Assembly (NCBI GenBank): GCA_023415545.1
Contig: JAEZKJ010000044.1
Location: 1-46,733 of the forward strand
Direction: 5' to 3'
Source of the DNA: Bacteroidota bacterium
Lineage (GTDB): Bacteria > Bacteroidota > Bacteroidia > Bacteroidales > Bacteroidaceae
Length of the DNA stretch: 46,733 bases
Part shown: piece after piece, positions 27,105 to 36,080 of the stretch
Layout: each line of letters opens with the position of its first letter
Position numbering within the stretch: the first letter of the stretch is position 1
Notes under the pieces: model-generated
Database searches by the model: none
What the model saw: the letters and a program-made list of their open reading frames with translations, nothing else
What the model was told of the DNA's origin: nothing
Program-made: the position numbers and the translations under genes

Positions 27105-27132
27105 TTTATTAATTAGCAAAGAACAAATTGCC

Positions 27133-29349
27133 ATGGGCAAGCTACAAAAACATCTCTTTGTTTATATAATGATGCTGCTAATTTTAGGAGGTGGAATTTA
27201 TGTTTCCATATCTTTGGGAAATCATTTCCATTCAGCATCAACAACATTTACAAGTAAAAGTTCGTATCAACTTTTCTTGGATGTTTTAAAGGACAATTTT
27301 CACCATCCTTTTGCTCTTCTTCTTTTTCAAATTATTGTTGTCCTATTTAGTGTACGAATATTTGCATATCTTTTCAAGTATATTGGTCAACCCGGAGTAA
27401 TAGGTGAAATAGTTGCAGGTATATTTTTAGGACCATCAATTTGTGGAGCTTTGTTCCCTGAATTTTTTAATTTCCTTTTTCAACCATCATCTCTCAAGAA
27501 TCTGGAACTAGTAAGTCAGATTGGTCTTGTATTGTTCATGTTTGTAATAGGTATGGAGGTTGATTTTAAGGTGTTAAAGAGCAAAATCAATCAAACACTT
27601 GTAATAAGCCATGCCGGTATATTGGCCCCATTTCTGTTAGGTGTACTCGCTTCGTTGTGGATATATGAAGAGTATGCATCAGCCCAAGTTCCATTTCTTC
27701 CTTTTGCTCTATTTATAGGTATCTCAATGAGTATTACGGCTTTCCCAGTGTTAGCTCGAATTATTCAGGAAAGAAATATGACTAAAACTCATATTGGAGT
27801 TCTTACTATAGCCTCTGCTGCCAATGATGATGTAACAGCTTGGTGCCTTCTTGCAGTAGTTATAGCAATAACAAAGGCAGGTACTTTTGGTGGAGCCTTA
27901 TTCACCATCATTTCTACACTGCTATATATATTTATCATGTTTTTGCTAGTACGTCCTTTTTTAAAGAAACTAGGAGATACTTACTCGAATAAGGAGTTGA
28001 TAAACAAAACATTTGTAGGTTTTATTTTTCTTGTTTTAATTTTATCTTCAGCCGTTACTGAAATTTTAGGTATACATGCTCTCTTTGGAGCTTTTATTGC
28101 AGGAGTTGTGATGCCATCGAATTTTGGGTTCAGGAAGGTTATGATGGATAAAGTTGAAGATGTTGCGTTGGTATTTTTCCTACCTCTATTTTTTGCATTC
28201 ACAGGTTTGCGCACAGAGATATCTCTAATCAATACACCTGAACTATTGATTGTGTGTCTATTTTTAATATTAGTAGCTGTAGCCGGTAAAATTGGAGGTT
28301 GTAGTATAGCTGCACGTTTGGTGGGTGAGAAGTGGAATGATAGCTTGATTATTGGTACGTTGATGAATACGCGTGGGCTTATGGAACTTGTTGCACTTAA
28401 TATAGGATACGAACTTGGCGTATTACCTCCTTCAATATTCGTAATATTAGTGCTCATGGCATTAGTCACAACATTTATGACTACTCCTATGCTTGATTTT
28501 GTTGAGTGGAAATTTCGTACTAATGAGTTCTTTTTGAAAAAGAGAAAACTGTTTATATTTTTTGGAAATCCTAAATCAGGTGCTAAACTGTTATGGGCAT
28601 ACTCAATTCTATTTGGTAAAAAGTTGAATGAGAATTATGTTGCTGCTATCCATTATACCAATGGAACAGATTTAAACCCAACAAATGCAACCGAATTTAT
28701 GAGAAATAGTTTTGCTCCAATAAATAACTACTCTCAACATTTAAATGTTAATGTAGAATCTATTTACCGAGTTACCGATAATATTGTTGGTGATATATTA
28801 GAAAAGATAAATAATGAAAAACCTGCTTTAGTTTTAATGGGTAGTGGCCCCAATTTCATGAATGTTGACTTAAATAAATTACCGATTATATTTAATATGT
28901 TTAAAAATAAGGTTGATAGTATAATCGATAAGGTGGACTCTACAGTAGGTGTATTGATTAATCATTCTCGCAAAAATGGAGGTAATGTTCCTGCCGTTTT
29001 TATAAATGGAGAGGTAGATAACTTCTTCTTTTTATTTATTTCAAACATTTTGAAGGCAGGAAGTAATCGATTAAATGTTTACTATTGGAATACTGAATCA
29101 GTAAAGTATAATACTCGTTTAAACATATTGAAATTAAATTACCCTGATAGGATAGAATTGATAGAGGTAGATCATATCAATAACTTAAAGTTGCATCACA
29201 ATGAAGGACTGTTGCTTATGAGTATTACAACAAGTGATTATATCCTTGAGCATCACGCATCAATATTTGCTTCTTTGCCTCCTGTTTTAATGATTAAACC
29301 CGGAAATTTAAATTTATATAAAACAGATGAGTTTGATAATATCTACTGA
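27133..29349 (+). CDS. CPA2-family cation:proton antiporter with C-terminal regulatory domain
   Basis: A monovalent cation/H+ antiporter of the CPA2 (KefB/NapA-like) class. From the ATG at 27133 it is 738 aa. After a first hydrophobic segment, about 12 further helices (about 55-465) form the exchanger domain, with QPGVIGEIVAGIFLGPSI, FMFVIGMEVDF, the core ASAANDDVTAWCLLA and a late TLMNTRGLMELVALNIG. The last 270 residues are soluble and repetitive in alpha/beta character, like the UspA-type tails of Bacteroidetes homologues, not a TrkA-N domain. It is monocistronic. A GTG start at 27064 is possible but would include the -7 box. Whether it moves sodium or potassium is not visible. Confidence 0.92.
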   Translation: MGKLQKHLFVYIMMLLILGGGIYVSISLGNHFHSASTTFTSKSSYQLFLDVLKDNFHHPFALLLFQIIVVLFSVRIFAYLFKYIGQPGVIGEIVAGIFLGPSICGALFPEFFNFLFQPSSLKNLELVSQIGLVLFMFVIGMEVDFKVLKSKINQTLVISHAGILAPFLLGVLASLWIYEEYASAQVPFLPFALFIGISMSITAFPVLARIIQERNMTKTHIGVLTIASAANDDVTAWCLLAVVIAITKAGTFGGALFTIISTLLYIFIMFLLVRPFLKKLGDTYSNKELINKTFVGFIFLVLILSSAVTEILGIHALFGAFIAGVVMPSNFGFRKVMMDKVEDVALVFFLPLFFAFTGLRTEISLINTPELLIVCLFLILVAVAGKIGGCSIAARLVGEKWNDSLIIGTLMNTRGLMELVALNIGYELGVLPPSIFVILVLMALVTTFMTTPMLDFVEWKFRTNEFFLKKRKLFIFFGNPKSGAKLLWAYSILFGKKLNENYVAAIHYTNGTDLNPTNATEFMRNSFAPINNYSQHLNVNVESIYRVTDNIVGDILEKINNEKPALVLMGSGPNFMNVDLNKLPIIFNMFKNKVDSIIDKVDSTVGVLINHSRKNGGNVPAVFINGEVDNFFFLFISNILKAGSNRLNVYYWNTESVKYNTRLNILKLNYPDRIELIEVDHINNLKLHHNEGLLLMSITTSDYILEHHASIFASLPPVLMIKPGNLNLYKTDEFDNIY

Positions 29350-29410
29350 CAGATAAAATAATCAAAGAATTCTATAAAGCATTCTTTTTACAAGAATAAT
29401 CTTTGTTATA

Positions 29411-29463
29411 AAATGAAGTGACCCTTAAAGCTTTTTGTTTAAACTTTAAGGGTCACTTTATTG
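29411..29463. terminator. 15-bp perfect inverted repeat, bidirectional terminator
   Basis: AAGTGACCCTTAAAG (29416-29430) and its exact complement (29444-29458) enclose a 13-nt loop, and A/T pairs extend the stem outward. It separates the antiporter (+) from the three-gene carbohydrate operon (-). Confidence 0.8.
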
Positions 29464-29528
29464 TGTTCTATCAAAATTATTCTTTGCAAAAATGACTTTT
29501 AAATCATCCTTAACTAAATAATTTATAA

Positions 29529-30707
29529 TTAATTATTCCAAAGCATAGGAAGAAATCCTTGATATAGCAGGTTACGCCAGGTAGACCAATCATGTCCGCT
29601 TTTCCCAACCGACAGATACTTATAATCAATTTTATGACTATCCAATGCATCACGTAAACCTTTTACTCTTGCATTGAAGAATCCTGACTCTTCACCACCA
29701 CCTTGTCCGATAAATAGGATATCGACTTTTTCATTTGCTTTAGGGTCGTTAAGGAATTTCCCAATTGTCTTTTCGCAATTGTTATCGCCCGCACTTAATA
29801 TACCGAAGTTACCAAACAAATCTGTGCAATTAAGTCCCACAAACATTGTGTGACGTCCTCCCATAGAAAGACCTGATATTGCACGTCCTTTAGGGTTTGC
29901 GATAGTTTTATAATTTTTATCGATAAATGGAATTACAGCCTCACGATACTCTCTTTCCATAACATCAAAACTAAGATCAGCGTGACGAGGATGATTTCTA
30001 TGAACAACTTGATTGTTGACAATAGCAATAATCATTGGTTTAACTTTTCCTTGAGCAAGAAGATTATCCATTATGAAATTAACTCGTCCATCGTAAATCC
30101 AGTTAGAAGGAAGTTCACCACTACCACCCATTAAATATAATACAGGATACTCTTTGTTTGCATCAAAAAATGGAGGAGTATATACATACATCTCACGCTC
30201 ACCACCTGTAACATCACTATGATAAACATGACGTGTTACAGCACCATGAGGGACAGGTTGAGCATCATACCACATAGGTTTATCTCCATGAACAATAAGC
30301 TCACTATAAGGAGGCATAGCAGTAAAAGAAGCATAAGTGTTATTTGGATCGGCCATACTTACTCCGTCAACGACAATATTGTACTGGTACATATCAACAG
30401 GAAGTGGTCCGATGTTGAGTGTCCAAATACCATCATCACCCTTTGTAAAAGGGATATTACCTTTTAATCCCAATATAGTAGTAATTGCACCTGAAGAGAG
30501 AGCTACCGATTCAGCTTTAGGAGCTTTAAGACGGAATATTACAGTTTGATCATCGTTTACTTGAGGAGAGTTAAGAGAGGCACTGAATGGAATTAATCCT
30601 TCAGTGTCCTTTTGTGGGTTATGTGATAAATTTATGTTTGATTGTTGTGCTGATATACTCAAAGAGAATAGGAACGCAACGAGTGTGATTAAATATTTAG
30701 TTTTCAT
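29529..30707 (-). CDS. Secreted CE1-like esterase with N-terminal E-set domain
   Basis: A two-domain esterase of the esterase D/feruloyl esterase type common in xylan loci. A signal peptide (1-20, ISA-Q) precedes an immunoglobulin-like E-set/CBM48-type domain (about 30-125, VIFRLKAPKAESVAL, DGIWTLNIGPLPVDMYQYNIVVDG). The alpha/beta-hydrolase domain (about 155-392) has the nucleophile Ser281 in ISGLSMGG and the catalytic His in KSGHDWSTW; LYLMGGSGE is near the oxyanion hole. The length of 392 aa is normal. It is the last gene of a three-gene operon, 5 bp after the GH43 gene. It may release ferulate or acetate from arabinoxylan; the exact acyl group is unproven. Confidence 0.9.
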   Translation of the reverse strand: MKTKYLITLVAFLFSLSISAQQSNINLSHNPQKDTEGLIPFSASLNSPQVNDDQTVIFRLKAPKAESVALSSGAITTILGLKGNIPFTKGDDGIWTLNIGPLPVDMYQYNIVVDGVSMADPNNTYASFTAMPPYSELIVHGDKPMWYDAQPVPHGAVTRHVYHSDVTGGEREMYVYTPPFFDANKEYPVLYLMGGSGELPSNWIYDGRVNFIMDNLLAQGKVKPMIIAIVNNQVVHRNHPRHADLSFDVMEREYREAVIPFIDKNYKTIANPKGRAISGLSMGGRHTMFVGLNCTDLFGNFGILSAGDNNCEKTIGKFLNDPKANEKVDILFIGQGGGEESGFFNARVKGLRDALDSHKIDYKYLSVGKSGHDWSTWRNLLYQGFLPMLWNN

Positions 30708-30712
30708 ATCTT

Positions 30713-33049
30713 CTATTTTTCAAAATTCCAACTTCTTAAATTAAAGCAACCATTTTCCTCTGTAGGATTGAATTTTTCATTAACCTTAGGTCCACGGAAT
30801 ACGAAATATAAATCGTGTACACCCTCAGCGCCTTTAATTTTACATTTTTGAGTGCTCTCTTTGTCTTTTACTTTTAAATTTAATGTACCAACAAGTGGAC
30901 CATCTATTGAGTCAAGTCGAATTTCGATAGCACTTCCAGGAATCACCTTTGATACAGTAGCATTGAAACGGGATGCACCTTTTCCAAAATCTACCTGTTT
31001 AATGTTGATAAAGTCTCCATCATCGATACCACATACATAAACTCCGGCTTCATCTTGACGTGACACCATTCTATATCCCCATGCCATAGTTGTAGCTTTC
31101 TGTTTATTGTATGGATTGAAGTTCTCAATAGGAGTAATCTTTGTCTCTAACCAATAAGGGATTTCTTCAATATTACCCTTAGAATCATATTTCATCTCGG
31201 CAGCTGATACAGAACGTCTTTCATGATGTTTGAACTTCTCACCGGCTGTCATATAATCAAGAGATAAAAGATCATAGTTTTGTCCAAAAATATAACTCTT
31301 CCCTTTGTAGTCAACGATTCCAGGGTGGTTACCGCGATCACGTTCAGTAGGAGCCATAATGTAACCTTTGAAGGTCCAAGGTCCCATAGGGCTTGGAGCG
31401 GTTGCATAACCCAATCCTTCAGGGCAACATGTAGTAGCATAAGCCATATAATATTTACCATCTTTTTTGAATGTCCAAGGACCCTCTTGATAGTGTGCAG
31501 GAGCTTTAAGTTTTACAATCTCTCCATTTGTGCTAATCATGTCTTCATTTAACTTCACACAATAAACATTAGGATTACCCCAAGTCATATATGCCTGGCC
31601 ATCATCGTCAATAAGTACTGTTGGGTCGATATCTTCCCAATGCTCTTTTTGCCAAACTATCGGTTTGCCAATAGGATCAACAAATGGTCCATAAGGAGAA
31701 TCAGCGACTAAAACACCTATTCCGTTACCATGAAGAGGGCAGTACATATAATATTTACCATTACGTGGAACAACCTGCTGAGCCCATGCTCCATTATCAC
31801 TTTTTTTCCATTTGAATGCATCAAGAGAGGCAACTTTACCATGTTCAGTAAAGTTTACCATATCAGTAGTGGTATATAATATCCAATTAAACATTTTAAA
31901 TCCATAGCCTTCAGCATCATCTTCATCATGTGAAGTGTATAGGAAAATAGTATCATTGATAACAACAGGCGATGGATCGGCAGTATATTTTAATTGAGCC
32001 ATAGGCATCCCACCAAATGAGTTATGTTGAGGCGTTGCAGGAGCAATACCTTGTGTGGTAAGAGTTACAAACTGCATGGTGCCATCCTCATTGTAATTAA
32101 GTTTGTCAACGCATACACTACGACGACCTCCACCACCTGAATAACCATCGATAGCCAGAGTACCATTGTGATAGAATAGATACCAGTTGTCCTTAAACTT
32201 AGCAATTCCCGGATGAATAGTGAAGCTATCACGTGCAGGACCTGTTAAAGGACCACGACAAGTCCACTCACCATCAAGTGAAGTTGCAGTAGCATACTCT
32301 ATACATTCACCACCTTTACCCATAGAAGCATAAGTGAGGTAGTATAATCCATCTTTTTTATGTAACCAAGGTCCTTCAATGTAATTTTTCATCTTTAAAA
32401 CCTTTATCTCTCCGTCAATGCCTTTTAAATCAGGAGTCAATTTAGCGAGGAAGCAAGTTCCATTACCCCAACTCATCCAAGCTGTGCCATCATCATCAAC
32501 AAGTACAGTTGGATCGATATCGTTCCACCATCCACGAGGACCATTATCAGTCATCTTGTCTGTTACAAGTGGTTTACCGATATGATCAACGAAAGGTCCT
32601 TCCGGACTATCACTAACAGCAACTCCTATAACTTTTGTGCTATCAGGTCTTCCTGATTGCATAGATGTGAAGAAGTAGTATTTTCCTTTGTATTCTATAA
32701 CTTGAGAAGCCCAAGCCTCTCCAATAGCGTATTTAAAATCTGTAGGTTTTAATATTACTCCGTGATCTTTCCAGTTTATCATATCCTCAGTAGAATATAA
32801 TACCCATTCGGTAAGATTATATCCGTATTGACCCTCAAATCCAGGTTTGTCTTCATAGCACTGATCATGTCCGGTATAAAGATATAACCTGTTACCAACA
32901 ACTAGTGGTGCTGGGTCGGATGTATGACGATTACGGATGATAGGATTAGATGTTATTTTAAACTCGTTAGTTTCGGTTTTTACATCCTCCGCTCGACAAG
33001 GTGTTAACACAGCTGCAATCATTGCCGCTGATAAAATAAGTCTTTTCAT
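30713..33049 (-). CDS. Tandem GH43-GH43-CBM6 glycoside hydrolase
   Basis: A secreted 778-aa enzyme with two complete GH43 five-bladed propellers in one chain. A signal peptide (1-20) precedes domain A (about 35-335), with the general acid/base set Asp45 (SDPAP), Asp179 (DIDPTV) and Glu225 (EGPW). Domain B (about 350-635) repeats it: Asp358 (ADPSP), Asp475 (DIDPTV) and Glu522 (EGPW). Both therefore look catalytically competent. A CBM6-type module (about 645-778, AGVYVCGIDDGDFINI, GSAIEIRLDSIDGPLVGTL) would bind xylan-like chains. GH43 enzymes are mostly beta-xylosidases or alpha-L-arabinofuranosidases. It lies 6 bp after the esterase gene at 33056 and 5 bp before the next. Confidence 0.93.
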   Translation of the reverse strand: MKRLILSAAMIAAVLTPCRAEDVKTETNEFKITSNPIIRNRHTSDPAPLVVGNRLYLYTGHDQCYEDKPGFEGQYGYNLTEWVLYSTEDMINWKDHGVILKPTDFKYAIGEAWASQVIEYKGKYYFFTSMQSGRPDSTKVIGVAVSDSPEGPFVDHIGKPLVTDKMTDNGPRGWWNDIDPTVLVDDDGTAWMSWGNGTCFLAKLTPDLKGIDGEIKVLKMKNYIEGPWLHKKDGLYYLTYASMGKGGECIEYATATSLDGEWTCRGPLTGPARDSFTIHPGIAKFKDNWYLFYHNGTLAIDGYSGGGGRRSVCVDKLNYNEDGTMQFVTLTTQGIAPATPQHNSFGGMPMAQLKYTADPSPVVINDTIFLYTSHDEDDAEGYGFKMFNWILYTTTDMVNFTEHGKVASLDAFKWKKSDNGAWAQQVVPRNGKYYMYCPLHGNGIGVLVADSPYGPFVDPIGKPIVWQKEHWEDIDPTVLIDDDGQAYMTWGNPNVYCVKLNEDMISTNGEIVKLKAPAHYQEGPWTFKKDGKYYMAYATTCCPEGLGYATAPSPMGPWTFKGYIMAPTERDRGNHPGIVDYKGKSYIFGQNYDLLSLDYMTAGEKFKHHERRSVSAAEMKYDSKGNIEEIPYWLETKITPIENFNPYNKQKATTMAWGYRMVSRQDEAGVYVCGIDDGDFINIKQVDFGKGASRFNATVSKVIPGSAIEIRLDSIDGPLVGTLNLKVKDKESTQKCKIKGAEGVHDLYFVFRGPKVNEKFNPTEENGCFNLRSWNFEK

Positions 33050-33055
33050 ATTTTT

Positions 33056-34810
33056 TTATTTAAGGTAATTTTTTGCTGTTTTTTTCAAAAGAGATGGAGA
33101 GGCTGCTTTATCAATAGGTTTTACTATCCAACGAACTTTCCAATTAATCTCTTTTCCCGGTTCTATCTCTTTGTATGCTCCTTGATTCTCAATCTCTATA
33201 TATGTAGTACCACGATTTACGTATATCTCAACTTCATCCTCTTTTGGAGCAGCCTGAGCTGTTTTAATGTTATCAAACTGTTTGATGAATAATATACCAT
33301 CGTTTTCAAAAGCAAGCCAACCATCAGCATCTGCGAATATTTTACGATTCTCTTTTTTATCCTCAATAAAAGGTAGCCAAATAAGTCCATTTTTCTTTTG
33401 TGATGGAAGTATATTTTCAGGATAGATTTTAGGAGCATCGAAGAAAATTACACCTGCTCCGGGTACTCTTGTTATCTCCCATGGTGCAACTTTCACACTC
33501 TTTTCACCTATATTTCGTATAGTGTAATTAATAGTAAAAGCTTCATTACCCTCAGCTTTGAACTCCTTAATGAATATGTATGGATATTTTCCATCTTTTC
33601 CACTTGTCATTGTAACACAATCATCACTAACTACCATACTATATGGTGCACTATCATAAGTTTTGATAGGAGGCCAATTCCATTCGGATTGTGGGCTAGG
33701 CCAAAATGTAGAACCAAAATCATTGACATTATTCATCCACCCTTTGGCAGGAACATGTTGGGCTATAATCTCTTTATCTCCTAATTTGAGAGAAGTAATT
33801 TTTGCCCCACTATTTTGGTCTATAATCATCGTTGCATCTCCGGATTTAAGTATATATGAAGGAGATTTTTGTTTTTCACTCATCTTCTTGAAGTATTCTA
33901 CCATTTTGTTATAGTATGGTTCACTAAAACATATAGGACCATGTCCTCCACCTTCAACTAAAACTAATTCGGCAGGTACACCGGCTTTATCGTATGCTTC
34001 TTTAAGATTTATACTTTGACAACAAGGAACCACATTATCTTTATTTCCATGAATAATAAGAATTTCAGGGTCTGATGAGTCAACGCAATATATAGGGCTT
34101 ATAACACGATCCCAATCAAGCTCTACTCTTGGATCTTTTTTACCTATTAACATCGCTTCAGGTGAACGCATATCATTAGGAGTAGTACAATCATTAGCAA
34201 AACGAAGCATATCAACAGGTCCAAACCAATCGACTACAGCATCAACATTGCTGGATGTTGAGGTGTGTTTGCCTATGTTTCCTTCAATGTCAACAGTGAC
34301 ATTTCCTGAAGTAAGAGTTTTAACTCCATTTGTAGTAGCTGCAAAAGTAGATAGATGTCCTCCCGATGAAAAACCTGTTATTCCAATAAAAGAGTTGTCA
34401 AGTCCATATTTATCAGCTTCTGCACGAACGAAACGTATAGCTGCTTTTACATCTTGTATCTGTGCCGGCCACGGTGCTTCAGGACTGGAACGATGATTAA
34501 TGGTTGCTACTGCAAAACCGGCATTTAGTAGAGGAATACCAATTGATGTCATTGGGGCCATTTTAGCATTGTTAGCAAACCAGGCACTTCCATAAATAAG
34601 GATGATAACTTTACTCTTTCCATTTGCTTGTTTTGGAAGGTAAATATCCATTTTGTGACTCTCTAAACTGTCACCGGCATAGTTTACATCAACGAATTGC
34701 TTGGAATAGGTATCTTCAGAAGGACCTTTGGGCATCATCGGTGTGAAGTTCTGTGCATTGATTAATTGAGTAATGGCAAGAAGAGCCATTAAAAATGCAA
34801 ACTTTTTCAT
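33056..34810 (-). CDS. Secreted esterase fused to a galactose mutarotase-like (DUF4380-like) domain
   Basis: First gene of the operon. A signal peptide (1-20, ends NAQ) is followed by an alpha/beta-hydrolase domain (about 35-310) of the CE10/acetyl xylan esterase-like type. It has an oxyanion segment IYGSAWFANN in place of the usual HGGG, nucleophile Ser148 in ITGFSSGGH, an Asp near HGNKDNVVP and His in GGGHGP. The C-terminal 250 residues (from about 325) begin DATMIIDQNSGAKITSLKLG and include TFWPSPQSEW and NIGEKSVKVAPWEITR, a beta-rich pattern like DUF4380/aldose epimerase-type domains. The fusion is 584 aa. Acyl specificity and the job of the second domain are open. Confidence 0.87.
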   Translation of the reverse strand: MKKFAFLMALLAITQLINAQNFTPMMPKGPSEDTYSKQFVDVNYAGDSLESHKMDIYLPKQANGKSKVIILIYGSAWFANNAKMAPMTSIGIPLLNAGFAVATINHRSSPEAPWPAQIQDVKAAIRFVRAEADKYGLDNSFIGITGFSSGGHLSTFAATTNGVKTLTSGNVTVDIEGNIGKHTSTSSNVDAVVDWFGPVDMLRFANDCTTPNDMRSPEAMLIGKKDPRVELDWDRVISPIYCVDSSDPEILIIHGNKDNVVPCCQSINLKEAYDKAGVPAELVLVEGGGHGPICFSEPYYNKMVEYFKKMSEKQKSPSYILKSGDATMIIDQNSGAKITSLKLGDKEIIAQHVPAKGWMNNVNDFGSTFWPSPQSEWNWPPIKTYDSAPYSMVVSDDCVTMTSGKDGKYPYIFIKEFKAEGNEAFTINYTIRNIGEKSVKVAPWEITRVPGAGVIFFDAPKIYPENILPSQKKNGLIWLPFIEDKKENRKIFADADGWLAFENDGILFIKQFDNIKTAQAAPKEDEVEIYVNRGTTYIEIENQGAYKEIEPGKEINWKVRWIVKPIDKAASPSLLKKTAKNYLK

Positions 34811-34837
34811 TTAAGTACTAGTTATAAGATTTTACTC

Positions 34838-34845
34838 CAAAAATA
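34838..34845 (-). promoter_or_regulatory. Possible -7 box of the three-gene esterase/GH43 operon
   Basis: Minus-strand TATTTTTG matches TAnnTTTG, 27 bp before the first esterase ATG. No -33 TTG is at the right distance. No regulator gene belongs to this operon, so control may come from a distant regulator. Confidence 0.4.
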
Positions 34846-35410
34846 CCATTTATTATTTATAAAGCGAAACACAAAATAGTAATATTATAAATTATGCTAT
34901 TTAAAAACGATAAAAAGGAGTATTTATAAATATAGATATGTGTTATTCTAAATTATTTGATAGTATAATTGAAAAATTATACTTATTATGATAATGGCCT
35001 TTAAACGTATACTATCTATAAAATACACTGAGGATATATTGGGTATACATTATTTTGACTTTTGCATTATTGCATAGTTATAATGAAAGTAGTTGATGTA
35101 ATCTTTAAAAAAGGTAATCTATTTTTACAGCAAAAGATTATAGTTGCGTTTTTATTGTGAATTGAAACAGTAGACAAATTATTATTTATGGGAATCTTTA
35201 AAATATTTTATCTAATGCAAAAATCTTATTGAAAAAAGAATAAAAATAATTTTTATAATTATAAGCTTTATATATAATTGAAAAAATGGTGTAAAAACTA
35301 TTTTACATATTTAATAATATTGAAGTTTAAAAAGATTTACAAACTTTTTTTATTAAGTATTGCTATAAATATAAAAATATTAATTTAATTTGTGCGCTGA
35401 GAACAGATAC
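34846..35410. other. Gene-free AT-rich region between divergent operons
   Basis: No credible gene. It holds upstream control sequences for the esterase operon (left) and the sigma factor (right). A 9-bp stem with a GAAA loop lies at 34962-34983 (AGTATAATT/AATTATACT). TTGACT at 35055-35060 and TATAAT at 35079-35084 with an 18-nt spacer resemble an E. coli-type promoter rather than the Bacteroidetes form. I find no TAnnTTTG box on the plus strand ahead of the sigma gene. Confidence 0.6.
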
Positions 35411-35989
35411 ATGAGACACACTATGCAAGAAAAAGAACTTATAATTGATATAAAAAATGGTTCCGAGACAGCCTTCAATGTACTCTATTCCCAATGGGTG
35501 TCAAGATTATACCGTTTTGTATTTCAATATCTTAAGTCAAGAAGTGCTACAGATGATGTAGTACAAGATACATTTTTACGTATATGGGTTAACAGAGCTA
35601 ATTTAAACCCAGATGAATCTTTCAAATCTTACATTTTTACAATCGCTTATCATTTCTTATTGAAAAAAATTAAGGAACAAATCAACAATCCTTCTATGGA
35701 AGAATATGTTGAATATCAGAACAAACTTTTTACATCTGCTGATGAAATTCCAGATGGACTGGACTTTGACAAATTTACAAAAGCTTTAGAGAAAGCTAAA
35801 TTACATTTATCACCTCGCCAAAAAGAAATTTTTGAGCTTAATAAAGAATATGGTTTATCAATATCCGAGATATCTTCTAAACTCTCGGTAACCGAACAGG
35901 TGGTTAGAAATCAACTATCTGCATCCTTAAAAATTTTACGTTCTGAATTACGACAATATTATCCACTGTTCTTGCTTTTCTTAGTCTAA
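35411..35989 (+). CDS. ECF RNA polymerase sigma factor of the PUL
   Basis: A Bacteroidetes-type ECF sigma factor (about 192 aa) paired with the FecR anti-sigma gene that follows. Region 2 spans about 10-80 (AFNVLYSQWVSRLYRFVFQYL, ATDDVVQDTFLRIWVNR, FKSYIFTIAYHFLLKKI). Region 4 spans about 125-180, with LSPRQKEIFEL and the helix-turn-helix LSISEISSKLSVTEQVVRNQL. The hydrophobic tail YYPLFLLFLV is common in this group. Start choice: ATG 35411, or ATG 35423 (MQEKEL), is preferred over an upstream in-frame TTG at 35390. It should drive susC-susD transcription when the transporter senses its glycan. Confidence 0.93.
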   Translation: MRHTMQEKELIIDIKNGSETAFNVLYSQWVSRLYRFVFQYLKSRSATDDVVQDTFLRIWVNRANLNPDESFKSYIFTIAYHFLLKKIKEQINNPSMEEYVEYQNKLFTSADEIPDGLDFDKFTKALEKAKLHLSPRQKEIFELNKEYGLSISEISSKLSVTEQVVRNQLSASLKILRSELRQYYPLFLLFLV

Positions 35990-36003
35990 TTTTGTTTTAA
36001 TGT

Positions 36004-36033
36004 TTTATAACATACATTTTTATATGTTATAAA
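36004..36033. repeat. 11-bp perfect inverted repeat between sigma and fecR genes
   Basis: TTTATAACATA and TATGTTATAAA flank an 8-nt spacer, 15 bp after the sigma stop and 48 bp before fecR. It may be an mRNA hairpin that lowers fecR expression or a DNA-binding site. No T run follows, so it is not a classical terminator. Confidence 0.45.
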
Positions 36034-36080
36034 TCCTGTACTTACGGATAGTACTCATAAACAAACGTAAAATAGGTTTT

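Noticed and set aside
27064..27132. GTG-initiated N-terminal extension of the antiporter
   Set aside because: It would contain the -7 box at 27097 and adds a lysine-rich segment not expected before the first membrane helix.
34938..34991. Short reading frame (17 codons) starting at an ATG in the gene-free region
   Set aside because: Too short, low complexity, no spacing or conservation evidence; the AAAAAGGAG upstream is too far from the ATG.
35055..35084. TTGACT-N18-TATAAT as a confirmed promoter of the sigma gene
   Set aside because: The Bacteroidetes primary sigma factor does not use this consensus, the site is 330 bp from the gene, and such matches are expected in AT-rich DNA. Kept only as a low-interest finding.
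35390..35410. TTG start of the sigma factor gene
   Set aside because: Two ATGs follow within 35 bp and give a normal sigma N-terminus; the extra seven residues have no support.
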